Positions 33,040 through 44,439 of a stretch of DNA of 64,000 nt are shown here, piece after piece. How positions within the stretch are numbered: the first letter of the stretch is position 1; every line of letters starts with the position of its first letter. Under the pieces are notes generated by a model. That model was not told the DNA's origin. It ran no database searches and saw nothing but the letters and a program-made list of their open reading frames with translations. Position numbers and translations under genes: made by a program. This DNA comes from Perognathus longimembris pacificus (Eukaryota > Chordata > Mammalia > Rodentia > Heteromyidae), in assembly GCF_023159225.1 (NCBI RefSeq), contig NC_063162.1:87449438-87513437 (forward strand), written 5' to 3'.

Positions 33040-33270
33040 CAGTCTTGGGGCTTGAACATATGGCCTACATGCCATTCCTCAGCTTTTTTTGCTCAAGACT
33101 AACCCTCTATTACTTGAGCCACAGCTCCACTTCTAGTTTCTTGGCGGTTAATTGACAATAAGAATCTCAAGGACTTTGATGTCTGAGCTGGCTCCAAACT
33201 GCAATCCTCAGAACTCAGCCTCCAGAGTAACAGTTAGGATTATAGGCATGAGCCACTGGCACCTGGCTCC
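33040..33270 (-). repeat. Composite SINE: B1-like head + Geo-like tail
   Basis: It shows GTGCCAGTCTTGGGGCTTGA, TTACTTGAGCCACAGCTCCA, GGCGGTTAATTGACAATAAG and GATTATAGGCATGAGCCACT. Confidence 0.82.
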
Positions 33271-33589
33271 CTTCGCCCATTCCTGAATTGGGATTTTTGT
33301 GTTATTTTGTTGTAATATTAATGATTTCCCAGATACCTTAATGACATAAGAAAAATACTCATGCTTATTCATTTATCAAATATTTTTGGGGCACATACTG
33401 TATACCCATGTTACTACAGACCTTAGTCTAGGTGCATGGTTTAAAGAAGTATAAAAGATAAATTTTACTATGGGATCTTTTTTTTTTTTTTAACATAGAG
33501 ACAGGGGAGTGATTAAAGAACAAATAGGAATCTAAGTCCTTTGTTAGCTGTACTAGAGACTACGTAAGGTGAATGGTCAGTGAAGGCCT

Positions 33590-35180
33590 CTGAAAACATG
33601 ACTTGAATAACAAGCCTGGCATACAAACATCCAGTAGGCAGAATGTTCCTAGGAGAAGGACTAATAAAAACCAAAGGCATGGATGACAAGCTTGAGGTGT
33701 TTAAGGAAAAATGAGTACACTAAGTAGGGAAAAAAGTATGCAAATATGATTTGGATAATGTGATTATAATTCTGTAATTGTGAATTCCATAACTGGAAGA
33801 TGTGAATGTTTTCTTTATGCTTATAAGCAGAATGTTGAATTGTGTCTCAATTGCAGTCTCAGAATTTCACTCACATCTTAAGAAGGTACTAGAGAATGTC
33901 AAGAATCTTCAGTCTCATCTTTCTGAGTTATCAAGAGGTAGTCAACCCGGTTATGGGTCATTTACCTAACCCCTCTACTTTATGTATTTTCAGAAAGAAG
34001 TCATTGAGGTAGAGAGTCATAGGTTCTTGTACTCTTACTGTTTAACAAAGAAAGAATGACTTTCCAATAGGCTAATAAATATATGTATGTGAGTATCCAA
34101 AAGATAGCATGTATGGATTCTGCTGAAGGTGCTGTGTATGGAAATATAGTAAAACCAAGTTAGAAAAAGGAAACAGTCCTCTAAATCCACAGGCTCTTCA
34201 ACTGCATATTATACTAAGTATAGGAGGTAAATACTTAGAGGAAAAAACAATCTCCTACAACTATACTGATCATGTATAGATTTTTTTCTGCCTTTTCCTT
34301 AGCTGCTTGCAGCTACACTAGAGTATTACTTATAGCTATAATAAACAATCAAGAGACAATTTCAAGAATACAAGAGGATATGCATAGAACATATGCAAAT
34401 ACTGTGGCATCTGAGCATCCTGAAGATAAAGTCTGTAGAAATGGAGATGAGGTGTATCTTGGAACCAGGGCAGGTATAATTCTAGGAGTAATGGGCAGAA
34501 GCTTTGGCAAAACTCCAAAGAAACAGCTGCAGAAACCAATATTGCTTGAACAATAACACAGTATAGAATTCTCCATGGAGTTTCTAAACAACCTCAGAAT
34601 TGGCCACATTGAAGAGAAAGTATATTCAAGACATGAAAAAAACTTCAACAGGCCAGGTCTCACAGGACAATATTTTGTCTATTGTCCTTTAGTGCCCACT
34701 TCTTCCTGGTCTGCTCTTGGAAAACCAAAAGCATTAGAGGAGGATAAAAAGAGAAAGGGCAAAGCTGATCAGGAATGAGCTGTGAGGAAAGCAGAAACTG
34801 GGTTCATGACTAAAGTTTTCAATGAGTCTAGCCTTTTAAAAAACAACTATCATTTAACAAAAAACTGAAAATGAATAGAAACTTATAGACTCTCTCAGGG
34901 GCTAAAATAAAAAAGGAAGGAAAGATCTGATAGAATATCTGTGTTTGGATAAGAACTGGGCCTCTTGCTGATTGACTTCAAAAATTCAATGAAATAGTTT
35001 CTAACCATCAGAGAAATAAAGTTTATCTATGTGTTCTAACAGGGTAGAAGGAATTGTGGTAGGTAGATTGAAGCTGTTTCCTCAAATACAGAGAAAGTAT
35101 TTAATGAATTATGGACAGATGCTAAAATCACTGGGTGAAGATTTGTTGAGAACAGTTACATAGTTTCAAAGTATTTTTAA
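33590..35180 (-). other. PALS2: PALS2 intron, nothing firmly recognised
   Basis: AT-rich. The frame 34272-34556 (+, 94 codons) and its neighbours were read and match no family that I know. A faint L2-like phrase occurs near 33600-33700 (GGCAGAATGTTCCTAGGAGA). Confidence 0.45.
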
Positions 35181-35193
35181 AAAGATTACTCGT

Positions 35194-35399
35194 GGGGCTG
35201 GGGATATAGCCTAGTGGCAAGAGTGCCTGCCTCGGATACACGAGGCCCTAGGTTCGATTCCCCAGCACCACATATACAGAAAACGGCCAGAAGCGGCGCT
35301 GTGGCTCAAGTGGCAGAGTGCTAGCCTTGAGTGGGAAGAAGCCAGGGACAGTGCTCAGGCCCTGAGTCCAAGGCCCAGGACTGGCCAAAAAAAAAAAAA
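35194..35399 (+). mobile_element. IDL-Geo SINE, young subfamily, 13-bp TSD
   Basis: GGGGCTGGGGATATAGCCTA, CGGATACACGAGGCCCTAGG, CAGAAGCGGCGCTGTGGCTC and an A-tail. TSD AAAGATTACTCGT flanks it at 35181-35193 and 35400-35412. It belongs to the same subfamily as the copies at 40562, 55029 and 59191. Confidence 0.97.
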
Positions 35400-35965
35400 A
35401 AAGATTACTCGTCAGTCACATAAGAGAGTTACCTTTCACAGCGGAGAAAATTACTAAACACTAAACTTAAATCAATTGTCAACATTAATATTAATAGGAC
35501 ACACTGACAAGATATAGTCCAGATAAAATATTGATATTCAATAAAATGTAATTTTTGTATTTCCAATAATCTATCATCTGAATCTACTTATGAGGAAACA
35601 ATCAGGCAAATTAACATTGATGGAATTTACTTAATCAGTATTCATATTGAACCAATACAAATTCTAAAAGGCAAACAGTAGTAAAATACATTAAAAAAAA
35701 ACCCAACCCAACTATATGCTATCTACAAAAGACACATTATATTTAAGGACACAGATATTAGACTGCGAATCAAAAGATTAAAAAAAACACAGGAAAATGG
35801 TAATATAAAGAGAGCTATATACTCTCATCAGAAATAGACAAAAAAAGTTAATAGAAACAAGGAATATTTTATCAAGAAGACACAAAACAATTGTAAGCAA
35901 ATATTCCTCTAATAGCAAACTGCTGAAAGACTGAAGGATAAAATAAGCTATAGAACTTAATACCC

Positions 35966-35968
<3 letters not shown>

Positions 35969-35998
<30 letters not shown>
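35969..35998. repeat. (TA)n microsatellite at a SINE tail
   Basis: GTG then a run of TA repeats between the left TSD and the T-run of the antisense SINE. It is the decayed distal part of that SINE's A-tail. Confidence 0.85.
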
Positions 35999-36006
<8 letters not shown>

Positions 36007-36203
36007 TTTTGGCTAGTCCTGGGCCTTGAACTCAGGGCCTGAGCACTGTCCCTGGCTTCCTTTTGCTCAAGGCTAGCACTCTGCCACTTGAGCCACAGCG
36101 CCACTTCTGGCCGTTTTCCGTATATGTGGTGCTGGGGAATCGAACCCAGGGCCTCATGTATACGAGGCAAGCTCTCTTGCCACTAGGCCATATCCCCAGC
36201 CCC
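35999..36203 (-). mobile_element. IDL-Geo SINE with 10-bp TSD
   Basis: Antisense dimer from the T-run through GGCTAGTCCTGGGCCTTGAA to CCATATCCCCAGCCCC. It is flanked by AATACCCTAT at 35959-35968 and 36204-36213. It belongs to the CGTATACATGAGG subfamily. Confidence 0.95.
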
Positions 36204-36559
36204 AATACCCTATATTTTCAATGGTGGAGAGAACAAATAGGTAAAGGAAATAAGAGAAAATAAAAGACTTAAACAATACAACCAACTAGACCTGACATAT
36301 CCAAAGAGTAACACACCGTTCAACAATAGAATACATATTTTCCCCCTTCTCCAAAACATACAATTCTCAATGAATTTAGGAGAAATAACCACTATGAAAC
36401 TGTTATAGATAATAGGGGAATATTAAAAATTTAAAAGCATGGAATATGAATAGAGGGTGAGTAAATTCAAAGAATTGAAAAAAAAAGTATGTGGAACTCA
36501 AATGATATATTCTCCAAAATAACCAACGGGTAAAATCACAAATCATAAGCAAACTTAGA

Positions 36560-36835
36560 AATTACTTTGAGATGGAGTTGGTGCTGCCTGCTGTGAAGCT
36601 GCCCAGACTCTAGCAGAGACCGAGCTGCTGGGCAGCATGTCCATATCCCCTAAGAAGGAAAGTTTCTTTGGAGGCCTTTGAGCCTTGAGTGTCTTAGGAA
36701 GTACTGTAGGGAACATGGTTAGCATTGTGGTAAGTTCCAATGACATGAGCAAGTATCAGGTGTCTAATGGAAATCTACTGACAGCTGTGGACCAGCTGAA
36801 GAACAGCAACAAAAGGAGCAAGAGTATATGACAGA
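36560..36835 (+). pseudogene. Possible small processed-pseudogene fragment, parent unknown
   Basis: Read on the + strand with frame changes, the block gives peptide-like runs such as LGSMSISPKKESFFGGL and NMVSIVVSSNDMSKYQVSNG, then LLTAVDQLKNSNKRSKSI. Composition is GC-richer than the flanks. An in-frame stop splits the first two parts. I do not recognise the parent gene, so this may be chance. Confidence 0.3.
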
Positions 36836-37267
36836 GTAAATCACTCAGTAAAATCTCAGGAAATGGCTGGAATTTCTTTTCTTTTACTTCTGACCAACAA
36901 GCTAGGTCTCTAGTTCCTCTATATAACTTCTCCCACATAACTGTTTTTAGGTAAGATAAGTGTCATTTTGAAGGGAGGAGGGGTTGCAGCAGGGTAGTCA
37001 TAGTGAGAAACCAGTTTATTATTAGATCTGGCTAATTAGTCTGTGTTGGACTGTTATATATTCCCAGAAAAATTTAAAACTTTGTAGTCATCTATGTGAG
37101 GAGAAAAGAAAATCCATTTACTTTTATCTATTTATGAAAAAGAGAGAATGGACAGAGAGTATTTTAAGATGAATGAAAACAAAACCACAGCACATTATGA
37201 CACAATAATAGCAATGTTAGTAGATGTTTAGTGGGAAGTACAGTTTAAAATGCCTATTAAAAAAAAA

Positions 37268-37455
37268 ATAAGATCTCTGAGGATCATGGTTTGAAGCCAG
37301 TCCAGGCTTAAGAAAGTCAGTGAGGCTCCTATTTCCAGTTAGGCACCAAAAAAGCTGGAAGTGGCTCAAGTGGTAGAGCATTAGCTTTGAGCAACAAAAC
37401 CCATGCACAACACTCAGTGTCAAAATTCAAGCCCTAAGACCAGCACAGAGAAAGA
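37268..37455 (+). repeat. Composite SINE, 5'-truncated
   Basis: It starts inside the head (GATCTCTGAGGATCATGGTT), continues GTTTGAAGCCAGTCCAGGCT and GGAAGTGGCTCAAGTGGTAG, and ends near AAGCCCTAAGACCAGCACAG. Confidence 0.7.
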
Positions 37456-37885
37456 AATAAGGAGAAAAACAAACAAGATCTCAAGTCAACAACCTAACTT
37501 GCCATCAAAGAACATAAAAAGAGCAATCTACATCCAAAGATCAAGTAGAAATGAGGAAATTATAATAAAGACTATACTAAAAATGAGTCAGTCAAGAAAT
37601 AAGAAAAGCATATAGAAAATTAAGAAAAGCAGGTTTTGTTTTAATTACAAAATTGACAAATATTTAGGAAGGTAAGAGAGAGAAAGAGAGCAAATTTCTA
37701 AATTTAAGAATGTAAGAAGCTATTACTCTGGATTCTGTAGCAATCCTGAAACTGTTTGAAAAGAAACTGGAAATACTTTAATAATTCTGTGAATATATGA
37801 CAAACCACTAAAGTGCACACTTAAAATGGATGGCTTGTAGGTTTATGAATTATATCTGAATGAAGGTGTTAAGAAAAAGAACCAA

Positions 37886-38121
37886 AGCTGGGAAGCTGTA
37901 GGCTTATTCCTGTAATCTCGCAACCCAGGAGGCTGAGATCTGAAGATTGCAGTTCAAAGCCAGCCTGGGCAGGAAACTCTGAGACTCTTATTTCCAATAA
38001 AGTTTACTCAAGAAATAAAAATTAAAAAAGCCAGAAGTAACGCTGTGGCTTGAGCAAAAGAAGCTCAGAGACAGCACCCAGGACCTTAGTTCAAGCACCA
38101 GGACTGGCCAAAAAAAAAAAA
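37886..38121 (+). mobile_element. Composite SINE (B1-like head + Geo-like tail) with 12-bp TSD
   Basis: It shows TTATTCCTGTAATCTCGCAA, GTTCAAAGCCAGCCTGGGCA, ATTAAAAAAGCCAGAAGTAA and CACCAGGACTGGCC, then an A-tail. AAAAAGAACCAA flanks it at 37874-37885 and 38122-38133. Confidence 0.82.
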
Positions 38122-38133
38122 AAAAAGAACCAA

Positions 38134-39470
38134 GAAAATTGGAAAATAAAAAAAAAAACAGTAAAAATGTACAGTATGTGTGAAGAAAAATTGTTAGCAA
38201 CATAGTTCTGCAACCTTACTACCTCTAAATTCTGTGGAAGTGAAAGCATATAATGGAAATTTTAGTTTTTGAAAACTTATGACACCCTAAGACATGCTAT
38301 GTTAAAGCTAACTTGAGATAAGTGATTTCTCAGGCAGAAGCCACAAAGATGGGAAAGGGGAGTTATGGATGAGAACTAAGTGGATTTACTCCCTAAGAAA
38401 CTTGAGGAAACAGTACAAAACTAACAACTGAGAGGGATTTATTGTGTACATGGAGCAAGTAATCTTCATCTTATTCCCTTCTTTATCCTCAGGATTATTA
38501 TCTGGAGAAATTCAATAGTTACAAAATAAAATTTCTTGCACAAACATTTTGTATTCCTCCAGTAAAGCAGCTAATTCCTTATCTCTTCTCTAAACTAAAG
38601 CTCAGCCAACTTACTCCAAAGCATACAGAACTGCACCACTGGTTCTAATGTTTTACTTCTAAGTCTGGATATACAATCTGGGATCAGTCCAGCATAAGAG
38701 GAAAAACACAGATCTGCCATGAATAAATAGAAAAAAAATAGTGAAAATAACCAGAGACTTTAGCCTATACAAGTAATTAAAAATTAAGTACTATATTTAG
38801 TATTGTTAAAGGTGCAGAGAGATAGCACAACAAAAAAAAAAAAGGAATGAAAAAAGATAACACAGGGGTAAGAGAACAGTCAGAAAATGAAAAACATCAT
38901 TACTACTGATTGTCATGTAATCTTTCAAAAGGCAAAACAAAACCCTAAAAGGATAGATGATGGCTTTTTCCCCCTTAAAAGTACAGATTGAGAAGAGAAT
39001 CTAGGATGTTCAATATCTAAGGCTAATGAATCTTCTAGAAAACAGGGAGAAATCAACAAAGAAATAATAAGAAATTTGTCCAAGATTGAGGGACACAAAA
39101 TTTCATGCTTGGTATGTTCACCAATCATCATAGTAAATGAAAAAAGATGCAGCATTTAGGTGTATTATTAAAATTTTAGAATATTTTGAAAAATAGTAAA
39201 ATACAACAATGGAGCTTTAAATATCTGTGAAAGAAAAAACTGATCATGTATGAAAAAATGAGAACTAGAAGGACATTAATTTTTCAATAGAACTGGATTC
39301 AGAAATAACATCTTTTAAGTTTTCTAACCCCAAATTTCTATTCTCAGCTAAGTAATCAACTAAAGTGAGGGTAGAAAACATATACCCTAAACTACAGATA
39401 ATAAAATTATATTCCATATACTTCTTCTGAGATGTACCCAGGGGGGAAAATGATGACAAACCAAGCATTT
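38134..39470 (-). other. PALS2: PALS2 intron, nothing firmly recognised
   Basis: AT-rich, many short A-runs. No exon or named repeat. Frames at 38925-39155 and 39265-39507 (-) have no resemblance to known proteins. Confidence 0.45.
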
Positions 39471-39474
39471 GTGG

Positions 39475-39790
39475 GGTTTGGGTCTGGTGACATGCTCTAA
39501 TAGTCATAGCTACTTGGGAGACAAAGATTAAGGAAGATTTAGTTTCAAGGCAAATGAGCTAATAAGATCCCTAACCCCAATCTCAACCAATAAGCTGAGA
39601 ATGGTGGCAGGTACCTACAATCTAAGCTAAGCAGAAGATAGAAGTAGGAGATAATAGTTTGAGGCCAGTCTCAGGCAAAAACATGAGATCCTAGCCCCAA
39701 ATAATGGAAAAGAGGCTTGGGGTATGGTAGAATGCCTGCCTAGCAAGTTATGAACCCTAAATTCAAACCCTAGTCCTATCTCTTCCTCTC
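39475..39790 (+). repeat. B1-like pair followed by ID-like monomer (old)
   Basis: Two B1-like segments (GTCATAGCTACTTGGGAGAC, then AATGGTGGCAGGTACCTACA with GTTTGAGGCCAGTCTCAGGC) precede an ID-like monomer (GGCTTGGGGTATGGTAGAAT, AATTCAAACCCTAGTCC). It could be an old B1-ID composite. Confidence 0.55.
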
Positions 39791-40561
39791 TAAAAAGGCC
39801 ATCTGTGAATGACAGCTTTAACCCAAGACAACAAAAGGAAATGCCTCAGTGTTAACAGCTGGGCACAGAACACACAGGGTTCTGACACAAGTGTGACTTA
39901 GTGGATAAATAAATCTTTGGGTCACAGAGCAACAACAAAGAATTATAACACCCATTCACATAAAAGTCAAGTAAAGAGAGAAAGAAAAAAATAAAAAACC
40001 TCTAGTGACTGCTGGGTAGAGGGGAAAGACTATTCAAGAAGTAAAATTGAATTAACCAAAAATAAAGTTATCTCTATATCTTAAGAGTAGTTAGGAAGTC
40101 AATAGTTAAATCGGAACTGGATAAAGCAGGAAATAGCAGAATAAACACACTAAGAAGAGATATGGAAAACTACCAAAAGAAATAGCAAAAAGAATGAAAA
40201 GCAAATGTTCTGCTAAGTGGGTCAAATGCAGTCTAAAAAGACAGGCAATTATTTTTTCCATGATATGTCTTTAAGAATTAGTTGTTAAATGGACTATGAA
40301 TGCATTAGTTGATAAAAATAAAACGTCTTTTTTCCCACATTTAAACCTTTAAAATACTCTGGACACAGTGAAGTTTTATTTTGTTAACTACTTAACTGAA
40401 TTCAGTAATTGGCAAGGTAAACAGTGGAATGCAAAGCCTGAACCTGAGGGGCTGTATAAGTATACCAGAGGGTACACAAGCTTACTTCCCAAACTGCTGA
40501 TAAGTTCAGCAACAAAGCTGCTTATTCACTGATAATTTATTACATCTTAAAACACACTGGT

Positions 40562-40781
40562 GGGGCTGGGGATATAGCCTAGTGGCAAGAGTGCCTGCCT
40601 CGGATACACGAGGCCCTAGGTTCGATTCCCCAGCACCACATATACAGAAAACGGCCAGAAGCGGTGCTGTGGCTCAAGTGGCAGAGTGCTAGCCTTGAGC
40701 GGGAAGAAGCCAGGGACAGTGCTCAGGCCCTGAGTTCAAGGCCCAGGACTGGCCAAAAAAAAAAAAAAAAAAAAAAAAACC
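40562..40781 (+). mobile_element. IDL-Geo SINE, young subfamily, with TSD
   Basis: Nearly identical to the copy at 35194, with a ~26-nt A-tail. ACACACTGGTG flanks it at 40552-40562 and 40782-40792. Confidence 0.96.
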
Positions 40782-40799
40782 ACACACTGGTGGACAAAA

Positions 40800-41538
40800 G
40801 AAAGTGTTGCCTTCCATAGGGGAAGTATAGACATTAAGAGACCTAAAAGAATGTGTGTTAAAGGGAAGCCCAAAAAAGGGACTTAAAAAGGCAAATGGCT
40901 TATAAATTCTCATAGCAAAAGCTCGTGCATCCCATAACCAAGAGACAAATGTATAGTAATCATTACTATGTCAATGATATAATTCGAATTCCAGTCTAAT
41001 CATATACCTATCATTTAACTTTCCATGTAAATATGTGAAAAAAATTATGAGTGCTTGATTTCCTTAATGGCTATACTTCTCATAAATATTATCTCATTTT
41101 ACACACCCATCCCTGCCTTTAATGAATGGTGTCTACTGTGGAGGATAAATTGCTCTTGATGTGCAATCACATCAAGATCTTGCTTATGATCTTGCAGGAC
41201 TGAGAGCCAGACCATGAAAACTCACAAAGCTACTGCCCCACAGATTAAGTGTGTGTCGGAGGATCTAGTAGGTTTTCTCTTTTGACTCTTTGCATTTAAC
41301 TCTAATATTTTCAGGTTAAATAGGTTTTTAGTCTAGAGAGTTAACTGCTATCAGGAGCAAGCCACAAAGCTAAGTACATATAGGATTACTAAATTCTTCA
41401 AGTATTGCTTCTCCTTTAATTATTTACTTAAAATCAAATTCTAACTTACTTAAAATAACAATGAGTAATAACAAGAATTCCTCCATCTCCAGGCCCACAC
41501 TCTTTCCTGGCAACAAACAGAAAACACACAAGACTTAC
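40800..41538 (-). other. PALS2: PALS2 intron, nothing recognised
   Basis: Apparently unique sequence between the SINE and the next exon's donor. No exon-like frame. Confidence 0.5.
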
Positions 41539-41700
41539 ATGGCACTGTAGTTCCAAATCGACTGGGATTCAGTACTATGAACCTGTTTTTCAAGCTTCGT
41601 CTGCCCACACCCTGAGCTCCTATCAATACTAGTGTTTTTCTCTGGAACGGGGGCATTTTGGCAACCTCCTCATATATCTGGATTTCATGACGATCAAATT
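41539..41700 (-). CDS. PALS2: PALS2 exon: start of GK-like domain with P-loop
   Basis: This 162-nt exon follows TTGCTCATTTAG. It completes a Glu codon, then reads FDRHEIQIYEEVAKMPPFQR and KTLVLIGAQGVGRRSLKNRF, ending FGTTVP plus one base of Phe before GTAAGT. GAQGVGRRSLK is the degenerate P-loop typical of p55/MPP-family MAGUKs: the GxxGxGK(S/T) lysine is replaced, so no kinase activity is expected. The exon also covers the end of the HOOK/E-F region that lets SH3 and GK domains pack together. Confidence 0.97.
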
Positions 41701-43088
41701 CTAAATGAGCAACAAAACAGAAAAAAAATTCTATTCAGTTTCTTTTCCTGTATATGAAAAGACTCCACTATCTGTCTGATAATGGTTTCCTTGTCTTGAT
41801 TGTTAAGTATCACTGGAATTGTGCATGTGAAGCCCCAATATGTTTTTATAAATTTGGTAAGGTATAATAAATTTTGTCTTTAGATATATATACCTGCTCT
41901 CATGTACTTGCTCTTAAAAATTTATCTAATCAAGCTAGAAAAATCTCCATGTTTTCTCCTACCTTACCAAATATTCTAGATCATTCATGGCTCCTTATTA
42001 TCAATTTGGCCATAAAAATCACTGCTTCCATACAAATAAAATACAGATCAGTGTATGCAGATTACTCTAAAACGCATCTATGAAGCCTGGAGAACAAAAG
42101 CCTATTTTACAGAGCTACTTAAGTTGCACAGATGAGTATGTCATTCTGGAATGCAGTATAAAATGTGTACAAACAACATACTGGTATTATCTCCTTTAAT
42201 GCTAAACTTTTTTTAAAAATATTCCACTTTATTAACAGTGCAGAACTGAAATATTTTCATATGGTGATTTCCACAATTTATCTTCTTCCTTCCTTCATTT
42301 ATTTATTTATTTTTGAGACAGACTTTAACACTAAACTATATCCTTAGCCCCTTGGTCTAAGGTTTTGTTATTTTGTTTTTTTAAACTACTTTTCAGCTTT
42401 TAAGTATACCTGACAAATAGGATTGTATTTAAAAACTACACAACTTGATGGTCTGATTTATGAATGCATGTGATCTTATAATAAAGATAATTAACATATT
42501 ACCTTATAGGTTACCATTTCTTTCTTTTGAAAAAAATGCATCCTTAAGACCAAAAAGTTTAAGAAAGAATCCTACTAATCTACGATTCCTTTGATCTAGT
42601 GCTATTTTCCAAAAGTTGCACAGACAATGATATGGGAAATTTGTCCTTAATCATAATTAAAACTATTCATAAAGGCGTTCTGTCCTTTAGAAATGGCACA
42701 TAAAATTAGTATTTCAAAATAATTTGAAAAAATATAGTATTTACTACAGTGCCTCACATTGAACAAGCAGAAGCCCTAACCAAGTTATTTTGTTAACTAT
42801 ACCCAAAAAATAAGGCCCACATAGTATTATACAATACCAGTACAACATTGTATTTACTATTTTCTTGACCTTCCTATGTAGCCTAGGTTGGCTTCAAACT
42901 TAAGATTTAAATAATTTCTGCATCTTATACTTTCCTATGTATTCATATGCCACACCTGCAAATGGGTACTATTATAAATTACATTCATTTTTTAATTTGT
43001 ATTAAATTATGTATTTTGAGTGTGTACCATATAAATTGGTGACATAAAGATACTTAGACTACACTGAAGAACATTTAAAAGTATTTAC
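41701..43088 (-). other. PALS2: PALS2 intron with old ID/B1 remnants
   Basis: An ID-like antisense remnant at about 42308-42352 (AACTATATCCTTAGCCCC) and a B1-like antisense remnant at about 42855-42958 (CCTATGTAGCCTAGGTTGGC) are visible. The rest is unassigned AT-rich sequence. Confidence 0.45.
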
Positions 43089-43157
43089 CTGCATTTCTGG
43101 TTGTGAGATACATCATCTTTTTCTTTTTTTTGCTACTTAAAGTTCCACAGAAAGGTC
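43089..43157 (-). CDS. PALS2: PALS2 exon: HOOK region, lysine-rich
   Basis: This 69-nt exon follows TTATCATCTTTAG and encodes PFCGTLSSKKKKKMMYLTTR plus NA, with split Gly and Glu codons at its ends (phases fit both neighbours). The Lys-rich stretch is the HOOK/D5-like segment between SH3 and GK, which in p55-family MAGUKs binds band-4.1 FERM proteins. A band-4.1 partner for this protein is an inference from the family. Confidence 0.96.
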
Positions 43158-43216
43158 CTAAAGATGATAAGACCAATATAGTTTAAATAATCTATCAAAA
43201 TATGATAAACTATGTT

Positions 43217-43328
43217 ATGGGGGCAGAATGACTAAGTTCCCAAGGGTAGCAGGGTGCTGATGTTACTCTACCATGGGGGCAGAATGACTAAGTTCCCAAG
43301 GGTAGCAGGGTGCTGATATTACTCTACC
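43217..43328. repeat. 56-bp tandem duplication, 1 mismatch
   Basis: ATGGGGGCAGAATGACTAAG through TGTTACTCTACC (43217-43272) is repeated at 43273-43328 with one change (GATGTT to GATATT). It sits 60-171 bp upstream of the acceptor of the 69-nt exon. Confidence 0.97.
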
Positions 43329-43354
43329 AGTAGGTGGTAGAGGGGGATAAAAAA

Positions 43355-43558
43355 AAAGATGAGTTTCAAGCTGGGCACATGGGTGCTATCATGGTTCAAG
43401 ACTGGAAGCCAGCCCAGGCAGAAAAGTTTGTTAGACTCTTATCTCCAAATCAACCACTAAAAAGTCAGAAGTAAAGCTCTGGCTCAAGTATCCCAGGGCT
43501 ATCCTTGAGCAAAGTAGCTTGAGACAGTGTCTAGGCCCCAAGTTCAAGACCCAGAAAA
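43355..43558 (+). repeat. Composite SINE with (CA)n tail
   Basis: AAGCTGGGCACATGGGTGCT, AAGCCAGCCCAGGCAGAAAA, TCTTATCTCCAAATCAACCA, CTCTGGCTCAAGTATCCCAG, AAGTTCAAGACCCAG. It has an internal deletion in the head. Confidence 0.75.
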
Positions 43559-43561
43559 CAC

Positions 43562-43618
<57 letters not shown>
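43559..43618. repeat. (CA)n microsatellite
   Basis: About 28 CA units in near-perfect array, grown from the SINE tail. Confidence 0.97.
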
Positions 43619-43620
<2 letters not shown>

Positions 43621-43757
43621 TCAGGAAAGAAAGTAAAATAAAGCAGACAGGAGGGATAAAAATCTACTTATATTGTAAAGAAATGCCTTTGTACATTTAG
43701 ATGAAAGAGGCAAAGGAAGGTAAATACAGGGTTAATAAAATGTGTGGACTTTATTAC

Positions 43758-43857
43758 CTGAATTGTCCCAGTCTCTTCTAACAAATGCCTTTCTCTTTTC
43801 TTCCAGGAACTGGCTTGGAATGAGACCAGCACTGCCTCCCTCTTTCACATGGCTAGC
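43758..43857 (-). CDS. PALS2: PALS2 exon: second half of SH3 domain
   Basis: This 100-nt exon follows TTTGATTTTAG in phase 0 and encodes ASHVKEGGSAGLIPSQFLEE then KRKAFVRRDWDNS plus one base of Gly before GTAATA. GLIPSQFLEE is the conserved C-terminal SH3 strand of MAGUK proteins. Predicted role: scaffold domain that packs against the GK-like domain. Confidence 0.97.
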
Positions 43858-44328
43858 CTAAAATCAAATTAATGAGTTATATACTTCAGTGACGAAAATC
43901 TGAGCCCATATTCTCGTAAAAGAACAAGCAATAGTCAGTTCAAAAAAATTACACTTACTCTTAGAAACAACTATTAAAATTCATGTCATTGTTGGTTAAG
44001 CTATTTAAATACTTCAGCATTGAGGAACTAACTGGCACCTGAGACTATATCAACTGGTAGCAACGTTTTGAAACCATTTTGTTATGCAGGCTCTGTAAGT
44101 TACTAAAACTTGAATTCATAGTATTAAGTTTGTAGAAGAAAAGGAAAGAATATATGCTTTCCACAATGTATGTTAAGAGGACATTTTATCTAGTAGTGTT
44201 AAATAAGATATGTACTAGCACCCTAAATCTTACTATTACTGGTATTTCCTGGGGCACATCAATGAAAAACTGCCCATCCTAGGAGGATAGAGTGTAGAGC
44301 CTAGTTGTTCCTTTTCTTCTTTACGTTT

Positions 44329-44437
44329 TTTTTTTTTTTGAGACAAAGTCTTGCTATGCAGCTAAGGTGTTGGTTGAACTTGAATTTCCTGCTCTAGCTA
44401 CCAAGTGCTGGAATCATAGGCACTATGCCTAGCTGAG
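44329..44437 (-). repeat. B1 SINE, antisense
   Basis: T-run, GAGACAAAGTCTTGCTATGC, CCAAGTGCTGGAATCATAGG, CACTATGCCTAGCTGAG. Confidence 0.85.
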
Positions 44438-44439
44438 AG

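Larger units (their letters stand above)
35640..36500 (+). repeat. Old L1 ORF2 segment, split by a SINE
   Basis: CTATCTACAAAAGACACATT, TAGACTGCGAATCAAAAGAT, TATCAAGAAGACACAAAACA before the SINE, and GACCTGACATATCCAAAGAG with AACAATAGAATACATATTTT after it, follow the order of L1 ORF2. It is full of stops. The SINE at 35999-36203 interrupts it. Confidence 0.65.

Noticed and set aside
34272..34663. Overlapping 94-104 codon frames on both strands
   Set aside because: No match to any family I know, no splice or promoter context, and overlapping frames on both strands argue for chance.
35194..35399. tRNA genes at the many box A/box B matches
   Set aside because: All are in the IDL or Geo halves of SINEs. 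None folds as a complete canonical tRNA by eye.
36560..36835. A real small gene with SISPKKESFF-like peptide
   Set aside because: An in-frame stop and frame changes split it, and it has no introns or upstream start context. At most a retrocopy fragment.
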